Of a stretch of 25,184 nucleotides of DNA, positions 8,875 through 17,820 are shown piece by piece. The translations under genes were made by a program, and so were the position numbers. Within the stretch, counting starts at the first letter, position 1. Every line of letters begins with the position of its first letter. This stretch comes from Isotricha intestinalis. Lineage: Eukaryota > Ciliophora > Litostomatea > Vestibuliferida > Isotrichidae. The notes beneath the pieces are model-generated. The model was given only the letters and a program-made list of their open reading frames with translations, was not told the DNA's origin and searched no databases. The stretch spans positions 1-25,184 of the forward strand of contig JAJJLU010000644.1 of the NCBI GenBank assembly GCA_023807065.1, given 5' to 3'.

Positions 8875-10137
8875 ATGAAAGAAAAAGACGATTCATCATT
8901 TAATAAATCAAATGCTGATCATTCAGCATTTAATGCGTCACTTTTATCAAAAAATTATTTATTAGCAAGAAGAAGTGAGAAAGAATCTTTAGATTCATTA
9001 GATATGAAAGCAATAAAAAAAACAAAAAAAATAAAAAGATATATTATTGGTTTTATATTTTTTATATTTTATATTTTATTAAATGTAATAGAATTATTAA
9101 TAAGTATTTTCAAAAATTATAATTATGACCTTAATCCTTTATCTGAAGTTTATTTAAGATTATCATCTTTATTAATTTTTATTTTTATATCAATGTGTAT
9201 TCCAAGATTTTCAAAAAATAAGTATTTTCAAGTTGTAAATATTATGAGAAATTATATTCCTGATTGGAAAAAGCAAAATGAATTAAGAAATAAATCTTCT
9301 TTTTTTTATGTATTTGAAGGAACAGAAGAAAAATTCAATAAATTAGTTCATAAAATTTCATATTCTTTAATGTGGATGATATTTTTTGCTTTAGTTTTTG
9401 AATTTAATTCTTTTAAAAATTCAATAAATGTTGATAATAAATTATACGTGTCAAATATTTCTTTTCCATTATTTTCCCTTTTAATAATTGTAATTCTTAG
9501 GAAATATTTTTTACATACTGCAAAATTTACTTTATTAGCAAAACTTTCAGCAATATTAATAATAATAGGAATAATATTTTTATTTTTTTTCCAATATAAA
9601 ATTTATAGTAAAGATGAATTTAATTCAGCAATATATATTCCTTATTTTTCCAGTGCATTAGGTGGAATCTTTTTTGGTTTTTATTCTACATTTTTAAAAT
9701 ATCATTCTAATGTTTATGGAAACAATTTCAAAATTTCTGCAGTTTTAGGTTATATTGGTATTTTTACTTTAACTTCTATTCCTTTTATTATTTCTTTATA
9801 TATATTATTATTAGATGAAAATGAAAATATTGAATTATTTTCTTTTGGAAATGATTTTAATTTTAATGTTTGGCTAATTATTTTTATTATTAATTTTTTG
9901 AAATTTTTTTGTTCTATTCATTGCATTATTGGTTTGTCACCATTAGTTTTTTCAATGGGACTTTTTTTTAATATTTTAGTTAATTTATTTGTCGAAATAT
10001 TATTTACAAACGAGCTAAATTTTGATTATCTTTATTTTACTTCTTTAATTTTTGTTTTATTAGGAATAATTATTGGAATAATTGATAAATATTTAAAATC
10101 AAAATATACTAATGCAATTATCAATCAAAGTGAATAA
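8875..10137 (+). CDS. SLC35F-like multi-pass transporter (drug/metabolite transporter superfamily)
   Basis: This 420-residue membrane protein has about ten predicted membrane segments. A Ser/Asp/Lys-rich cytosolic N-terminus (1-55) ends in a basic patch (KKTKKIKR) just before the first segment (about 56-79). Further segments lie near 95-112, 165-185, 196-212, 222-241, 255-272, 287-310, 328-350, 355-375 and 384-402. The stretch ALGGIFFGFYSTFLK followed by LGYIGIFTL matches the C-terminal half of SLC35F5-type proteins, where a small-residue-rich helix with a Tyr and Lys precedes a GxxGxF helix. SLC35 proteins move nucleotide sugars or related solutes across Golgi, ER or vacuolar membranes. The substrate of the F branch is poorly known, and none can be assigned here. 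Other DMT-superfamily membership (DUF914-type) is the main alternative. No signal peptide is needed, because the first helix acts as an anchor. Confidence 0.7.
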   Translation: MKEKDDSSFNKSNADHSAFNASLLSKNYLLARRSEKESLDSLDMKAIKKTKKIKRYIIGFIFFIFYILLNVIELLISIFKNYNYDLNPLSEVYLRLSSLLIFIFISMCIPRFSKNKYFQVVNIMRNYIPDWKKQNELRNKSSFFYVFEGTEEKFNKLVHKISYSLMWMIFFALVFEFNSFKNSINVDNKLYVSNISFPLFSLLIIVILRKYFLHTAKFTLLAKLSAILIIIGIIFLFFFQYKIYSKDEFNSAIYIPYFSSALGGIFFGFYSTFLKYHSNVYGNNFKISAVLGYIGIFTLTSIPFIISLYILLLDENENIELFSFGNDFNFNVWLIIFIINFLKFFCSIHCIIGLSPLVFSMGLFFNILVNLFVEILFTNELNFDYLYFTSLIFVLLGIIIGIIDKYLKSKYTNAIINQSE

Positions 10138-10428
10138 AAGAAATTATAAATATTAAAAGATAAATTTTATTTAAATATTAAAATAGATATATTTTTAAAA
10201 ATTATAGAATTAATCTTCAATTTTATTTTAAAATAATATAATTATATTAATAATTAATATATTTTCTACTAAACTTTGAATTTAAATTCTTTAAATAATA
10301 TAAAATGAACAATTATTTAATCTTCTATTTCTTTACAATATAATTATTGGAAAAAACAAAATTTTTTTTTAATTATTTAAAAAACTTAATATGTTCAAGC
10401 AAATAAAAAATATATTTAAAAATTAAAA

Positions 10429-11865
10429 ATGTCAAATGATTCTTTTCAAAATAAATTTAAAGACCAAATTCAATACATGGGTAAAGGAGGAATAGCATCA
10501 ATTCAATCAAATGAACCAATTCAATCATATCCAAATTATTATATGCCACAAAATCCTCAATTTATGATGAATATGAATTATCAAAATATGATTCCTCAAA
10601 ACATAAATTATGAAAATCAAAATTTTATTCCTCAACAACAACAATCTAATATGAATAATAATGTAAAAATAAACAAGAATAAGAAAAAAAAAGATAACAA
10701 CGATAATTTTTCAGGTTGGGCAGAAATATATAATAACGAACAAAAAAATAAGAAAAATAATAAAAATAACATTCAATATAAAAACAATAGAATTAAAAGT
10801 GGTGGAGAAATGATTATGCAAGGAAATAATAATAAAAATGAAAAAACAAAAAACAAAAAATTAATAAAATCTGTAACACCACCTCCTCAAAATAATATGA
10901 ATAATATTAATAATTCTTTTAATAATTATCAAATAAACCCAATGAATCCTCAAATAATGATGAACAACCCAAATTTTAATCCTTATGCTCCATATCAACA
11001 ATTAATAAATCCAATTAATAATAATAATAATTTCATTAATTACAATCAAATACCTTTAAATAATAATATAAATAACAATTTTCCAAATAATCCATTAATT
11101 AATAATTATCCAAATAATAATATTTATAACAATAATAAAATTCAAATAAATAATGAAAATAAAATAAATGAATTATCAAAAAATAATAACTCATTAAAAG
11201 ATAATAAAAATTATAATTATGTAGAATATAAACCATATACATTGAAAGATTATAAAGAATTAACAAGATCAAAAATAGTAATGGGACCATTAGGAGCAAA
11301 TATAGGAACAAAAGAATGGGAAGAAAAAAAAGCAAAAATGAAAAGAATGGAAACATATTCAAATAGAATTAATCAAACTCATAAAGGAATTACTAAATTA
11401 AAGAAAGATTCTCCTCAAGAAGAAATTGAAAAAAATTTAAAATTAAAAATGGAAAATAGTCATAGATATAGAACTTATGAATATGGGAAATTAATTAGAA
11501 ATGTTAAAGGAAATTCTGATATTAATTCTAAAATGAGTGTGATTACTGGAAATAATGATAATTATTATAAAGATTTAGGTATTATTAATGAAAATGAAGA
11601 GTTTAGATTAAAAACTGGAGATATGAAAAATAATTTTAGTGTTCATTCTAATTCTTCTAATTTCAATTTTGGAAATAATGATAATAATGATACTAATCAA
11701 ATAAAGTTTAATTATCAAAGTGGAAGTTCAAATAATGAACATTTTGAGAATAATAATTTCAATAATATTGAAAATAATAATGAAACCCATAATTTAAAAA
11801 ATTTAATTCAACAAAATGAAGATTATAAAGCTAAAATTGCAGATATTAAAAATTCTTTACTTTAA
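10429..11865 (+). CDS. Asn-rich protein with conserved YTLKDY-type motif (possible cilium protein)
   Basis: This 478-residue protein is largely low-complexity Asn, Pro, Tyr, Met and Gln and is probably disordered. One block, about residues 264-320, is different: PYTLKDYKELTRSKIVMGPL is followed by GANIGTKEWEEKKAKMKRM and a charged helix to about residue 345. From memory, a Y-x-LxDY block followed by LG, a Trp and a basic helix occurs in proteins of ciliated organisms, including Jhy/C11orf63-like ones. I offer that only as a weak lead. The last 20 residues (LKNLIQQNEDYKAKIADI) look like a short coiled coil. The codon for Asn is mostly AAT, giving trinucleotide tracts near 10990-11150. No membrane segment is present. 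The ATG at 10429 follows AATTAAAA and is the first in frame. Confidence 0.65.
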   Translation: MSNDSFQNKFKDQIQYMGKGGIASIQSNEPIQSYPNYYMPQNPQFMMNMNYQNMIPQNINYENQNFIPQQQQSNMNNNVKINKNKKKKDNNDNFSGWAEIYNNEQKNKKNNKNNIQYKNNRIKSGGEMIMQGNNNKNEKTKNKKLIKSVTPPPQNNMNNINNSFNNYQINPMNPQIMMNNPNFNPYAPYQQLINPINNNNNFINYNQIPLNNNINNNFPNNPLINNYPNNNIYNNNKIQINNENKINELSKNNNSLKDNKNYNYVEYKPYTLKDYKELTRSKIVMGPLGANIGTKEWEEKKAKMKRMETYSNRINQTHKGITKLKKDSPQEEIEKNLKLKMENSHRYRTYEYGKLIRNVKGNSDINSKMSVITGNNDNYYKDLGIINENEEFRLKTGDMKNNFSVHSNSSNFNFGNNDNNDTNQIKFNYQSGSSNNEHFENNNFNNIENNNETHNLKNLIQQNEDYKAKIADIKNSLL

Positions 11866-12019
11866 ATTATTAAGAAATATATATTTTTATTTCATATAAA
11901 TATTTAAAAAACGAAAAAAAATAAATATTAAAAAATTCAATATTAATTCAAAAACAGATAAATTAAAATTCCAATCCCAAAAATAAAAAAAATATATAAA
12001 AATTTACCAGAAAGAAAAT

Positions 12020-12877
12020 ATGACAAACATCCCATCAACAATAAATCGAATTTCAAACAATATATTAAAAAAATCCCAACATAAAATATATATAGAATCT
12101 CATAGAGGAGTAAATAGAGAATATGAGCAAAATACATTAAAAGCATTTAATAAAGCAATAGAATATAAAGTAGATGGAATTGAATTAGATATATGGTTAA
12201 CACAAGATTTAGTTCCTATAGTTTTACATGGAGGAAGTGAAGGAGAACTTGAAGAATTTACTGATCATGATGGATTTGTTACTGAATATTATTTAAAAGA
12301 TTTAAATAATGTTAAATCTAAATTTGGAAAAGAAAAAATTCCAACTTTAGAAGAAGTATTTATTTTATGTAAAAATAAATTATTTATTAATATTGAAATC
12401 AAAGATAATAGAAATGATAAAGTTTTTCCTGTATTAATTAATTTAATTGAGAAATATGATATTCAAAATCAAATTCAAATTTCATCTTTTTTTCATATTT
12501 ATTATTTTGATAATATTAAAAAATATAATGAAGAACATGAGAAAAAAATTGAATTTGGGTTTTTATATCCTCCAGGAATATTAAAATATTTTTATGGTTT
12601 TAAATATATTTTTAATATTCAAAATTGTACTTTAAATATTTTTAATCAAGATATTACTAAAGAAATGTGTGAAAAAGCACATAAAAATAATATGGGAATT
12701 ATGGCTTGGTTTAAAATGAATGATATTGAAAATTTTGATATTTATTCTAATTTATATGCAATTGGAGTTGATGTTATTTGTTCTAATTATCCAAAATTAC
12801 TTTTGGAATTTAGAAATAAAGTTGAAAAAGGAGAAATTACACCAAAGATTAAAAACAATAACTGTCATGTTTTCTGA
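12020..12877 (+). CDS. Glycerophosphodiester phosphodiesterase (GDPD family)
   Basis: This 285-residue enzyme belongs to the GDPD family, which hydrolyses glycerophosphodiesters such as glycerophosphocholine to glycerol-3-phosphate and the alcohol. The TIM-barrel signatures are present: ESHRG with H28 and R29, GIELDIWLTQD with E55 and D57, VLHGG with H70, and FINIEIK with E126. By family knowledge H28 and H70 are the acid/base pair, and E55, D57 and E126 bind the metal. The usual ENT motif after HRG reads QNT (Q37). The barrel ends with VDVICSNYP, the typical D-x-xxxxP closing motif. There is no signal peptide or membrane helix, but the last four residues are CHVF, which fits a CaaX prenylation box. 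That would place the enzyme on a cytosolic membrane face. Length is normal for a single-domain GDPD. The stop is TGA. Confidence 0.9.
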   Translation: MTNIPSTINRISNNILKKSQHKIYIESHRGVNREYEQNTLKAFNKAIEYKVDGIELDIWLTQDLVPIVLHGGSEGELEEFTDHDGFVTEYYLKDLNNVKSKFGKEKIPTLEEVFILCKNKLFINIEIKDNRNDKVFPVLINLIEKYDIQNQIQISSFFHIYYFDNIKKYNEEHEKKIEFGFLYPPGILKYFYGFKYIFNIQNCTLNIFNQDITKEMCEKAHKNNMGIMAWFKMNDIENFDIYSNLYAIGVDVICSNYPKLLLEFRNKVEKGEITPKIKNNNCHVF

Positions 12878-13046
12878 AAATTATTTTTTTTCAATTCTTT
12901 TTAATTTATTTAAAGGGTTTAATTATTATTTAATTTTTATTGGGATTTTTTTAATAGTTTGATGTGAAATTAAGATATTTTTTCTATTATTAATAATCTT
13001 TTTTTTCTTAATTATTATTATAGTTTTTTTTGATAATTAATTTTAA

Positions 13047-13718
13047 ATGGGGAATGAAATAAATAAATTTTGTAATTGTGATAATATTTTTAATAATAAA
13101 AATAATTCTATTTCTTTATCTTATAAAAATAATCCTGAAATTACAGAAAAACCAACAAATTCTTTCAAAAAAGAAATTATTCCAATTACAAATAATCGCA
13201 CAAATATAAGTTATAAATATGATAATGAATTAATTAAAGAAAATTCAATTCAAAGTAATTTAAATATAAAAAATAATCATTTTTCTAATTCTACTGAAGC
13301 AGATAAAAAAATTTCATTGAATCATAATTCTGAAATAATTATAAATAATAATAATGAAGAGGAATGGAAAAAAAAAGATAATAATATTTTAAATAAAGAT
13401 AAAATAAATCTTAATAATTCAATGACTTCTGAACATAATTCAAATTTGCTTCATCAAGAAATTTTTGAAGAAAATTCAGAAAAAGAAAATATTGAAGATT
13501 ATAAAAATGAAAATATAAAAAAACAAAATAACAAAAAATTAACATTTAATGATTTATTAGATGAAATTAATTTAAATATTGATGAAATTGAAGAAAAAAA
13601 TAAAAATAATAATTTAGAAAATGAATATTATCAAAATGAAAATTATAATCATGAAAGTGAATATATAAATCAAAAAGAAAAAAATAATGACATTTTCTCT
13701 TTAGGTGATGATGATTAA
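13047..13718 (+). CDS. Hypothetical Asn/Glu-rich protein, possibly N-myristoylated
   Basis: I do not recognise this 223-residue protein. It begins MGNEINKFCNCDN. Gly2 is the required acceptor for N-myristoylation, and Cys9 and Cys11 close behind could be palmitoylated, the usual dual lipid signal for plasma- or ciliary-membrane attachment. A Ser/Thr at position 6, favoured by the transferase, is Asn here, so the prediction is moderate. The rest is very hydrophilic, rich in Asn, Glu, Lys and Ser, without predicted globular core. A short amphipathic stretch near the end (KLTFNDLLDEINLNIDEIEE) could be a helix that binds a partner. It lies 169 bp downstream of the GDPD gene, whose C-terminus also suggests lipid attachment, but there is no evidence that the two cooperate. 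Confidence 0.6.
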   Translation: MGNEINKFCNCDNIFNNKNNSISLSYKNNPEITEKPTNSFKKEIIPITNNRTNISYKYDNELIKENSIQSNLNIKNNHFSNSTEADKKISLNHNSEIIINNNNEEEWKKKDNNILNKDKINLNNSMTSEHNSNLLHQEIFEENSEKENIEDYKNENIKKQNNKKLTFNDLLDEINLNIDEIEEKNKNNNLENEYYQNENYNHESEYINQKEKNNDIFSLGDDD

Positions 13719-13874
13719 AATAAATTTTTTATTTTAAATATAAATAATAATCATTATTCTTTTAATAAAAAATTATAATTTCAAATCAATTATAAATTTA
13801 ACATGCCATAAATTATTTTGAGAAATTAAATTTTTTTAAAATTCAAATAATTTATCCAAAAAAAATAATAATTA

Positions 13875-16800
13875 ATGGAAAATAAAGAACCTTTTACTTT
13901 AAATTTTCAAAAAGATAAAATACCAGAATGTGTACAATATTTATATATATATAGTGAAAAAGGAAATTCAAAAAAATTAAAAGAAATAACAGATAATAAT
14001 GAATATTCAGGTTCAAAAATAAATATTGCATTAAGGAAATTAATAAGTAAATTTGAATTAAATTCTGAATATGAAAAATGTATTTATATCCTGATGTCTT
14101 TGAATATTAAAATCAATTATAAATATACTTTAGAAAATTCAAGTACGATTTTAATGCAAATTTTAGGAAAAGGTGATGTTTATTTATTAAAATTATTCAT
14201 AGAAGCTTCAAAGAATACAGATATTAATAATACAACAGAAACAATAAATTTTAATATTAGAGATGCAAATAATAGAAATGCAATTCATTATTTATTTATT
14301 AAAAATTCTATTGAAAATGATGTAATTGATATTCTAGATTATTTGCTTAATGATTATTGTAAAAATAATAGAAATTTATATAATAATATTATTGATTTAC
14401 TTGATATTCCTGATTTAGATGGTAATGTTCCTTTAGGAATTTGTTTACTTAAAGGATGGTATAATTTAACTTTGAAATTAATTAAATTAGTTAAAAAAAC
14501 AAGACATGAAAATAATAAAAAAAATAATTTTATTCATTGTGCTGTTTTAGGAAGTTCAATTTTATGTTTAAAAATTATTTTATTTTATTCTCAAAAAGAA
14601 GATTTCAAATTAAAAAACTGCGATAATTTAACTCCTTATCTATTAGCTTATAAAAATAATTTTTTTCAATTAAGTAAAATCATAGAAGAATATGACAATA
14701 ATTTTTATAATCAAATTTATAAAATGTCTTTTTTTAATGAATCAGAAAGATATTTAAAAAAAGGTTATAATGATTTAATAATAAATACTTTAAATTATTT
14801 TATTCATGGAGAATATGAAAATTGTATTGAAAATTTAAAAATTTGTCAATATTATCAAAATTACATTGAACCAGGAAATAATAAAAAAACAAATAATGTT
14901 TCAATTGAATGGAATAATTTATTGACAAAATATAAATTAAATTTAAATTCAGAATTAAAAAATTATTCTAAAGATAAGGATAATGAAAATAAAAAATCAA
15001 TAAATAATCTAAAAAATAATTTTTTTTTTCAAAATTTTGAAAAATTTAGAAATTTTTTTGAAGAAAAAATAAATACTTTACATATTAAAGATGAAAATTA
15101 TGAAGAAACAAAATATGATATATCAAAAAAGCATTTATTAATTTATAATAAAGTTATTTTTCATTTAAAATGCCGAGATTTCAATTCTCTATTTTCAACA
15201 ATAAATTTATATTTAACAAATATATTTCCTGATGATAATTCAATAATTTATAAATGGGTAATTTATATTAACTCAACTTTAATATTGACAGAAATTTTTA
15301 TTAGTTTAGGTTACATTGAAGTCGCTGAAATACTTTTAAATTCTTTAGAAACATTTTTAACTTTGTATAAAAATAATAATGATTATTCAATTTATGACAA
15401 AACAAGTTTTGAATATTTAAATGAAAATGAAATTATAAATCAATATTCAAAAAAGTGGGATGAACTTATTTGTTATATTAATTTATTAAAAATGATTATG
15501 AATATTCAAAATCCAAAAAAATTTGCTTCAAAATTTAAATTCCTTATTAAAGAATGTAATTATATCAGTAAATTAAAAATTTTTAACAGATTAAAAATAT
15601 TATATATTTGTTTAAAAGTTAAAAAAAATTATTTTATAGATGTGGAAAAATGTTTTCGAAAACTAAAATTATTAGAAGAAGATAATATGTATATTTTTTA
15701 TCATAATTCTTTAGGAATTCTAAATTTAAAATTAAAAAATTTTTTCATTGCAGAATTTCACTTCAAAAATGCTTTACATATTTATAACAATTCTTTAAAA
15801 AATAATAAACAAAAATCAAAATTTGATTTTAGAATAGATTATATTTGTTCAATTAAATTTAATATATCACTTTGTTATTTTTATCAAGGTAAATATGTTA
15901 AAGCAAGAAAAATATTGTTAAACTTATTGAAAATCAGAATAATGAAAAATAATTATAAAATTTGGTTTAGATTAGGATTATGTTCAAAAGAAATTGAATT
16001 ATCTAAAAATAAATTAAATAATAATTCAACAATGATTAATTTAATTAAAGGATACAATAAAGAAAAGAACAATGAAAAAAATCCAGAAAAAGATTATATT
16101 AATATTGAGCTTAAAAGTGGTAAAAAAAACATTAAAGAAGAAGAAATTTTTTTAGATGAACTTTATAAAGAATTTGTAAAAGAATACAAATACATAGATA
16201 ATGTAAATGTAAAAGTTAATAAAAATATTGCTTTAAAAAGAATTATTTTAAAACCTTCATATGAGTCAAATATGATTTTTAAAAATTCAATTTATATAAA
16301 TGAATCAATTAATTCTTTTAAAAAAGTAATTTTTCTTTCTAAAAAAAATTTGATTAAAAATCAATCAATAAAAAATATCATTCAAATTTATTATAATAAA
16401 GTTGATAAAAATAATAAAGAATTTTTTTTAAATAATAAATTAAGAATAAATATTAATATTTTATGTGAAACTTATTTAAATTTAATATTTTGTCTTTCAT
16501 TAAAAGAAGAATGGAATGAAATTATAATTATAATAAAAGAATTTAAAAAAAGGGGATTAGCGATTAATGAAGATATTGACATAAAAATTGAGCAATTTGA
16601 AATTGAGGCTTATATAAATTTAAAATATTATGATAAAGCAAAAAAATATATAATAAATAGTTTAAATAAGCATAAAGATTTTATTCAAAATTTAAATTAT
16701 TTAAATAAAGGATATTTTGAAATTATTAATGATGTTTCCTTTAAAATTAATTTGCTTTATGGGTTATCATTAATAAATATAAAACTGAGAAATTATAAAG

Positions 16801-16997
16801 AGTGTGAAGAAAATATCATAAAAATGTATAATTTATTTCCAAAAAAAAATGATTTACCAAATTATTTTATTGATTTAATTATATATATTAATTTAATAAA
16901 ATTAGATGAGTCAAATTTTAACAAAACTGATTATTTAAAATTTAAAAATAATATTTTAAATATAATAAAAATGAGAAAATTTAAAATAAACAAATGA
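13875..16997 (+). CDS. Ankyrin- and TPR-repeat protein, C-terminal part CNOT10-like
   Basis: This 1,040-residue helical-repeat protein has two parts. Residues about 55-290 look like ankyrin repeats, with DANNRNAIHYLF, DIPDLDGNVPLGICLL, NFIHCAVLGS and NCDNLTPYLLAY as helix-start signatures. From about 300 onward the pattern is TPR-like: INTLNYFIHGEYENCIENLK, VIFHLKCRDFNSLF, YHNSLGILNLKLKNFFIAEF, FNISLCYFYQGKYVKARKIL and YKIWFRLGLCSKE. The order and wording of these blocks (FYNNLG, then YNxGxxxLxxG, then WLRLAECC) match CNOT10, a scaffold subunit of the CCR4-NOT deadenylase. The end (INILCETYLNLIFCLSLKEEW, then EAYINLKYYDKAKKY) also fits its C-terminal TPRs. CNOT10 is not known to me to carry ankyrin repeats, so this would be a lineage-specific extension. 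A generic TPR scaffold is the alternative. The stop is TGA. Confidence 0.6.
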   Translation: MENKEPFTLNFQKDKIPECVQYLYIYSEKGNSKKLKEITDNNEYSGSKINIALRKLISKFELNSEYEKCIYILMSLNIKINYKYTLENSSTILMQILGKGDVYLLKLFIEASKNTDINNTTETINFNIRDANNRNAIHYLFIKNSIENDVIDILDYLLNDYCKNNRNLYNNIIDLLDIPDLDGNVPLGICLLKGWYNLTLKLIKLVKKTRHENNKKNNFIHCAVLGSSILCLKIILFYSQKEDFKLKNCDNLTPYLLAYKNNFFQLSKIIEEYDNNFYNQIYKMSFFNESERYLKKGYNDLIINTLNYFIHGEYENCIENLKICQYYQNYIEPGNNKKTNNVSIEWNNLLTKYKLNLNSELKNYSKDKDNENKKSINNLKNNFFFQNFEKFRNFFEEKINTLHIKDENYEETKYDISKKHLLIYNKVIFHLKCRDFNSLFSTINLYLTNIFPDDNSIIYKWVIYINSTLILTEIFISLGYIEVAEILLNSLETFLTLYKNNNDYSIYDKTSFEYLNENEIINQYSKKWDELICYINLLKMIMNIQNPKKFASKFKFLIKECNYISKLKIFNRLKILYICLKVKKNYFIDVEKCFRKLKLLEEDNMYIFYHNSLGILNLKLKNFFIAEFHFKNALHIYNNSLKNNKQKSKFDFRIDYICSIKFNISLCYFYQGKYVKARKILLNLLKIRIMKNNYKIWFRLGLCSKEIELSKNKLNNNSTMINLIKGYNKEKNNEKNPEKDYINIELKSGKKNIKEEEIFLDELYKEFVKEYKYIDNVNVKVNKNIALKRIILKPSYESNMIFKNSIYINESINSFKKVIFLSKKNLIKNQSIKNIIQIYYNKVDKNNKEFFLNNKLRININILCETYLNLIFCLSLKEEWNEIIIIIKEFKKRGLAINEDIDIKIEQFEIEAYINLKYYDKAKKYIINSLNKHKDFIQNLNYLNKGYFEIINDVSFKINLLYGLSLINIKLRNYKECEENIIKMYNLFPKKNDLPNYFIDLIIYINLIKLDESNFNKTDYLKFKNNILNIIKMRKFKINK

Positions 16998-17820
16998 TTA
17001 TTTATTTTTTTTACTTATTCAATAAATATTTTATATTTATTTGAATTTTCATCATTATATTAACCTAACATTTTTGAAAAAAAAATATATTTTTAAAAGG
17101 AAATTGACTCTGAAAAAGAATTAAAAATTTTTTTATATATATTTTTGAATTAATGAATATAAGATTATAAGTTAATTCAGTAATTTATTAAATAAAAAAA
17201 AAATATTTGTCATTTTTATCTTTTTATATATTATTGTTGTTGATTAAATCAAATAAATAATTATATTTTCCCTTTATTCGAGATATACTTTATATTTAAA
17301 AAAATACTTTTATAAAATAGTTCTTTGTTATTTTCTTTATAATATTTATTGACTTATTCTTCTATAAATCTTATTTAACTTATTAATGTCTTAATTCATT
17401 AAAAAATATATAATGGATTCATTTTTTCAATTAAGAGGAATTTTATTTTTTTTCATTTTAAAATGAATAAATCTTTTTTTGAGTTATTTTACATTCATAA
17501 CAATTTACTAAATTTATTTTATTTTCTGAAAATAATTTTGGAGAATACATTTAATATTACGAGATGTTCGTTTGATTTGAAAAATTATTTTAAATTTAAG
17601 ATTATTTGATAGGTGAGTGAAAAAAAATGTTCTTTTTTTAGATGTGATAAAAAACATCAAAAAAAATTTATTCAATGGTAATTCAAAAAAATACAATTTA
17701 TTTTTCAAAAGTAAATAACATTATCTTTATTTCTTTCCATATTTATTTTATAAAAAATATAATATTATATAATATATAATGGTTAGTTATATAATATAGA
17801 TAGATAAAGAAATAGAAAAA
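16998..17820. other. AT-rich intergenic region
   Basis: This 823-bp spacer has no supportable gene. A minus-strand open frame at 17514-17708 is a Phe/Lys/Ile string typical of T-rich DNA. On the plus strand 17613-17641 resembles a short intron (GTGAGTG then a T run and AG), but I could not find open exons on both sides. Promoter elements for the composite gene at 17821 are not identifiable. Confidence 0.5.

Noticed and set aside
11099..11362. Minus-strand 87-codon hydrophobic frame
   Set aside because: It is antisense to the Asn-rich gene at 10429-11865, and Leu/Tyr/Phe content is expected from the complement of Asn/Lys codons.
11943..12146. Minus-strand hydrophobic frame at the start of the GDPD gene
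   Set aside because: It overlaps the catalytic HRG region of GDPD, which is certain, and has only Leu/Ile/Phe/Tyr composition.
12720..12962. Overlapping plus-strand frame that continues past the GDPD stop into a hydrophobic Phe/Ile/Tyr tail
   Set aside because: It is the GDPD coding strand in another frame followed by a T-rich 3' flank, which always translates as hydrophobic. No GT-AG segment joins it to the GDPD frame.
17268..17300. TTCGAG near 17277 as a tRNA B-box
   Set aside because: No acceptor stem, anticodon arm or A-box could be found around it. No tRNA is supported in the window.
17514..17708. Minus-strand frame and intron-like GTGAGTG...TTTTTTTAG at 17613-17641
   Set aside because: Flanking frames are closed by stops on both sides, so no spliced product can be built. 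It is probably chance in T-rich DNA.
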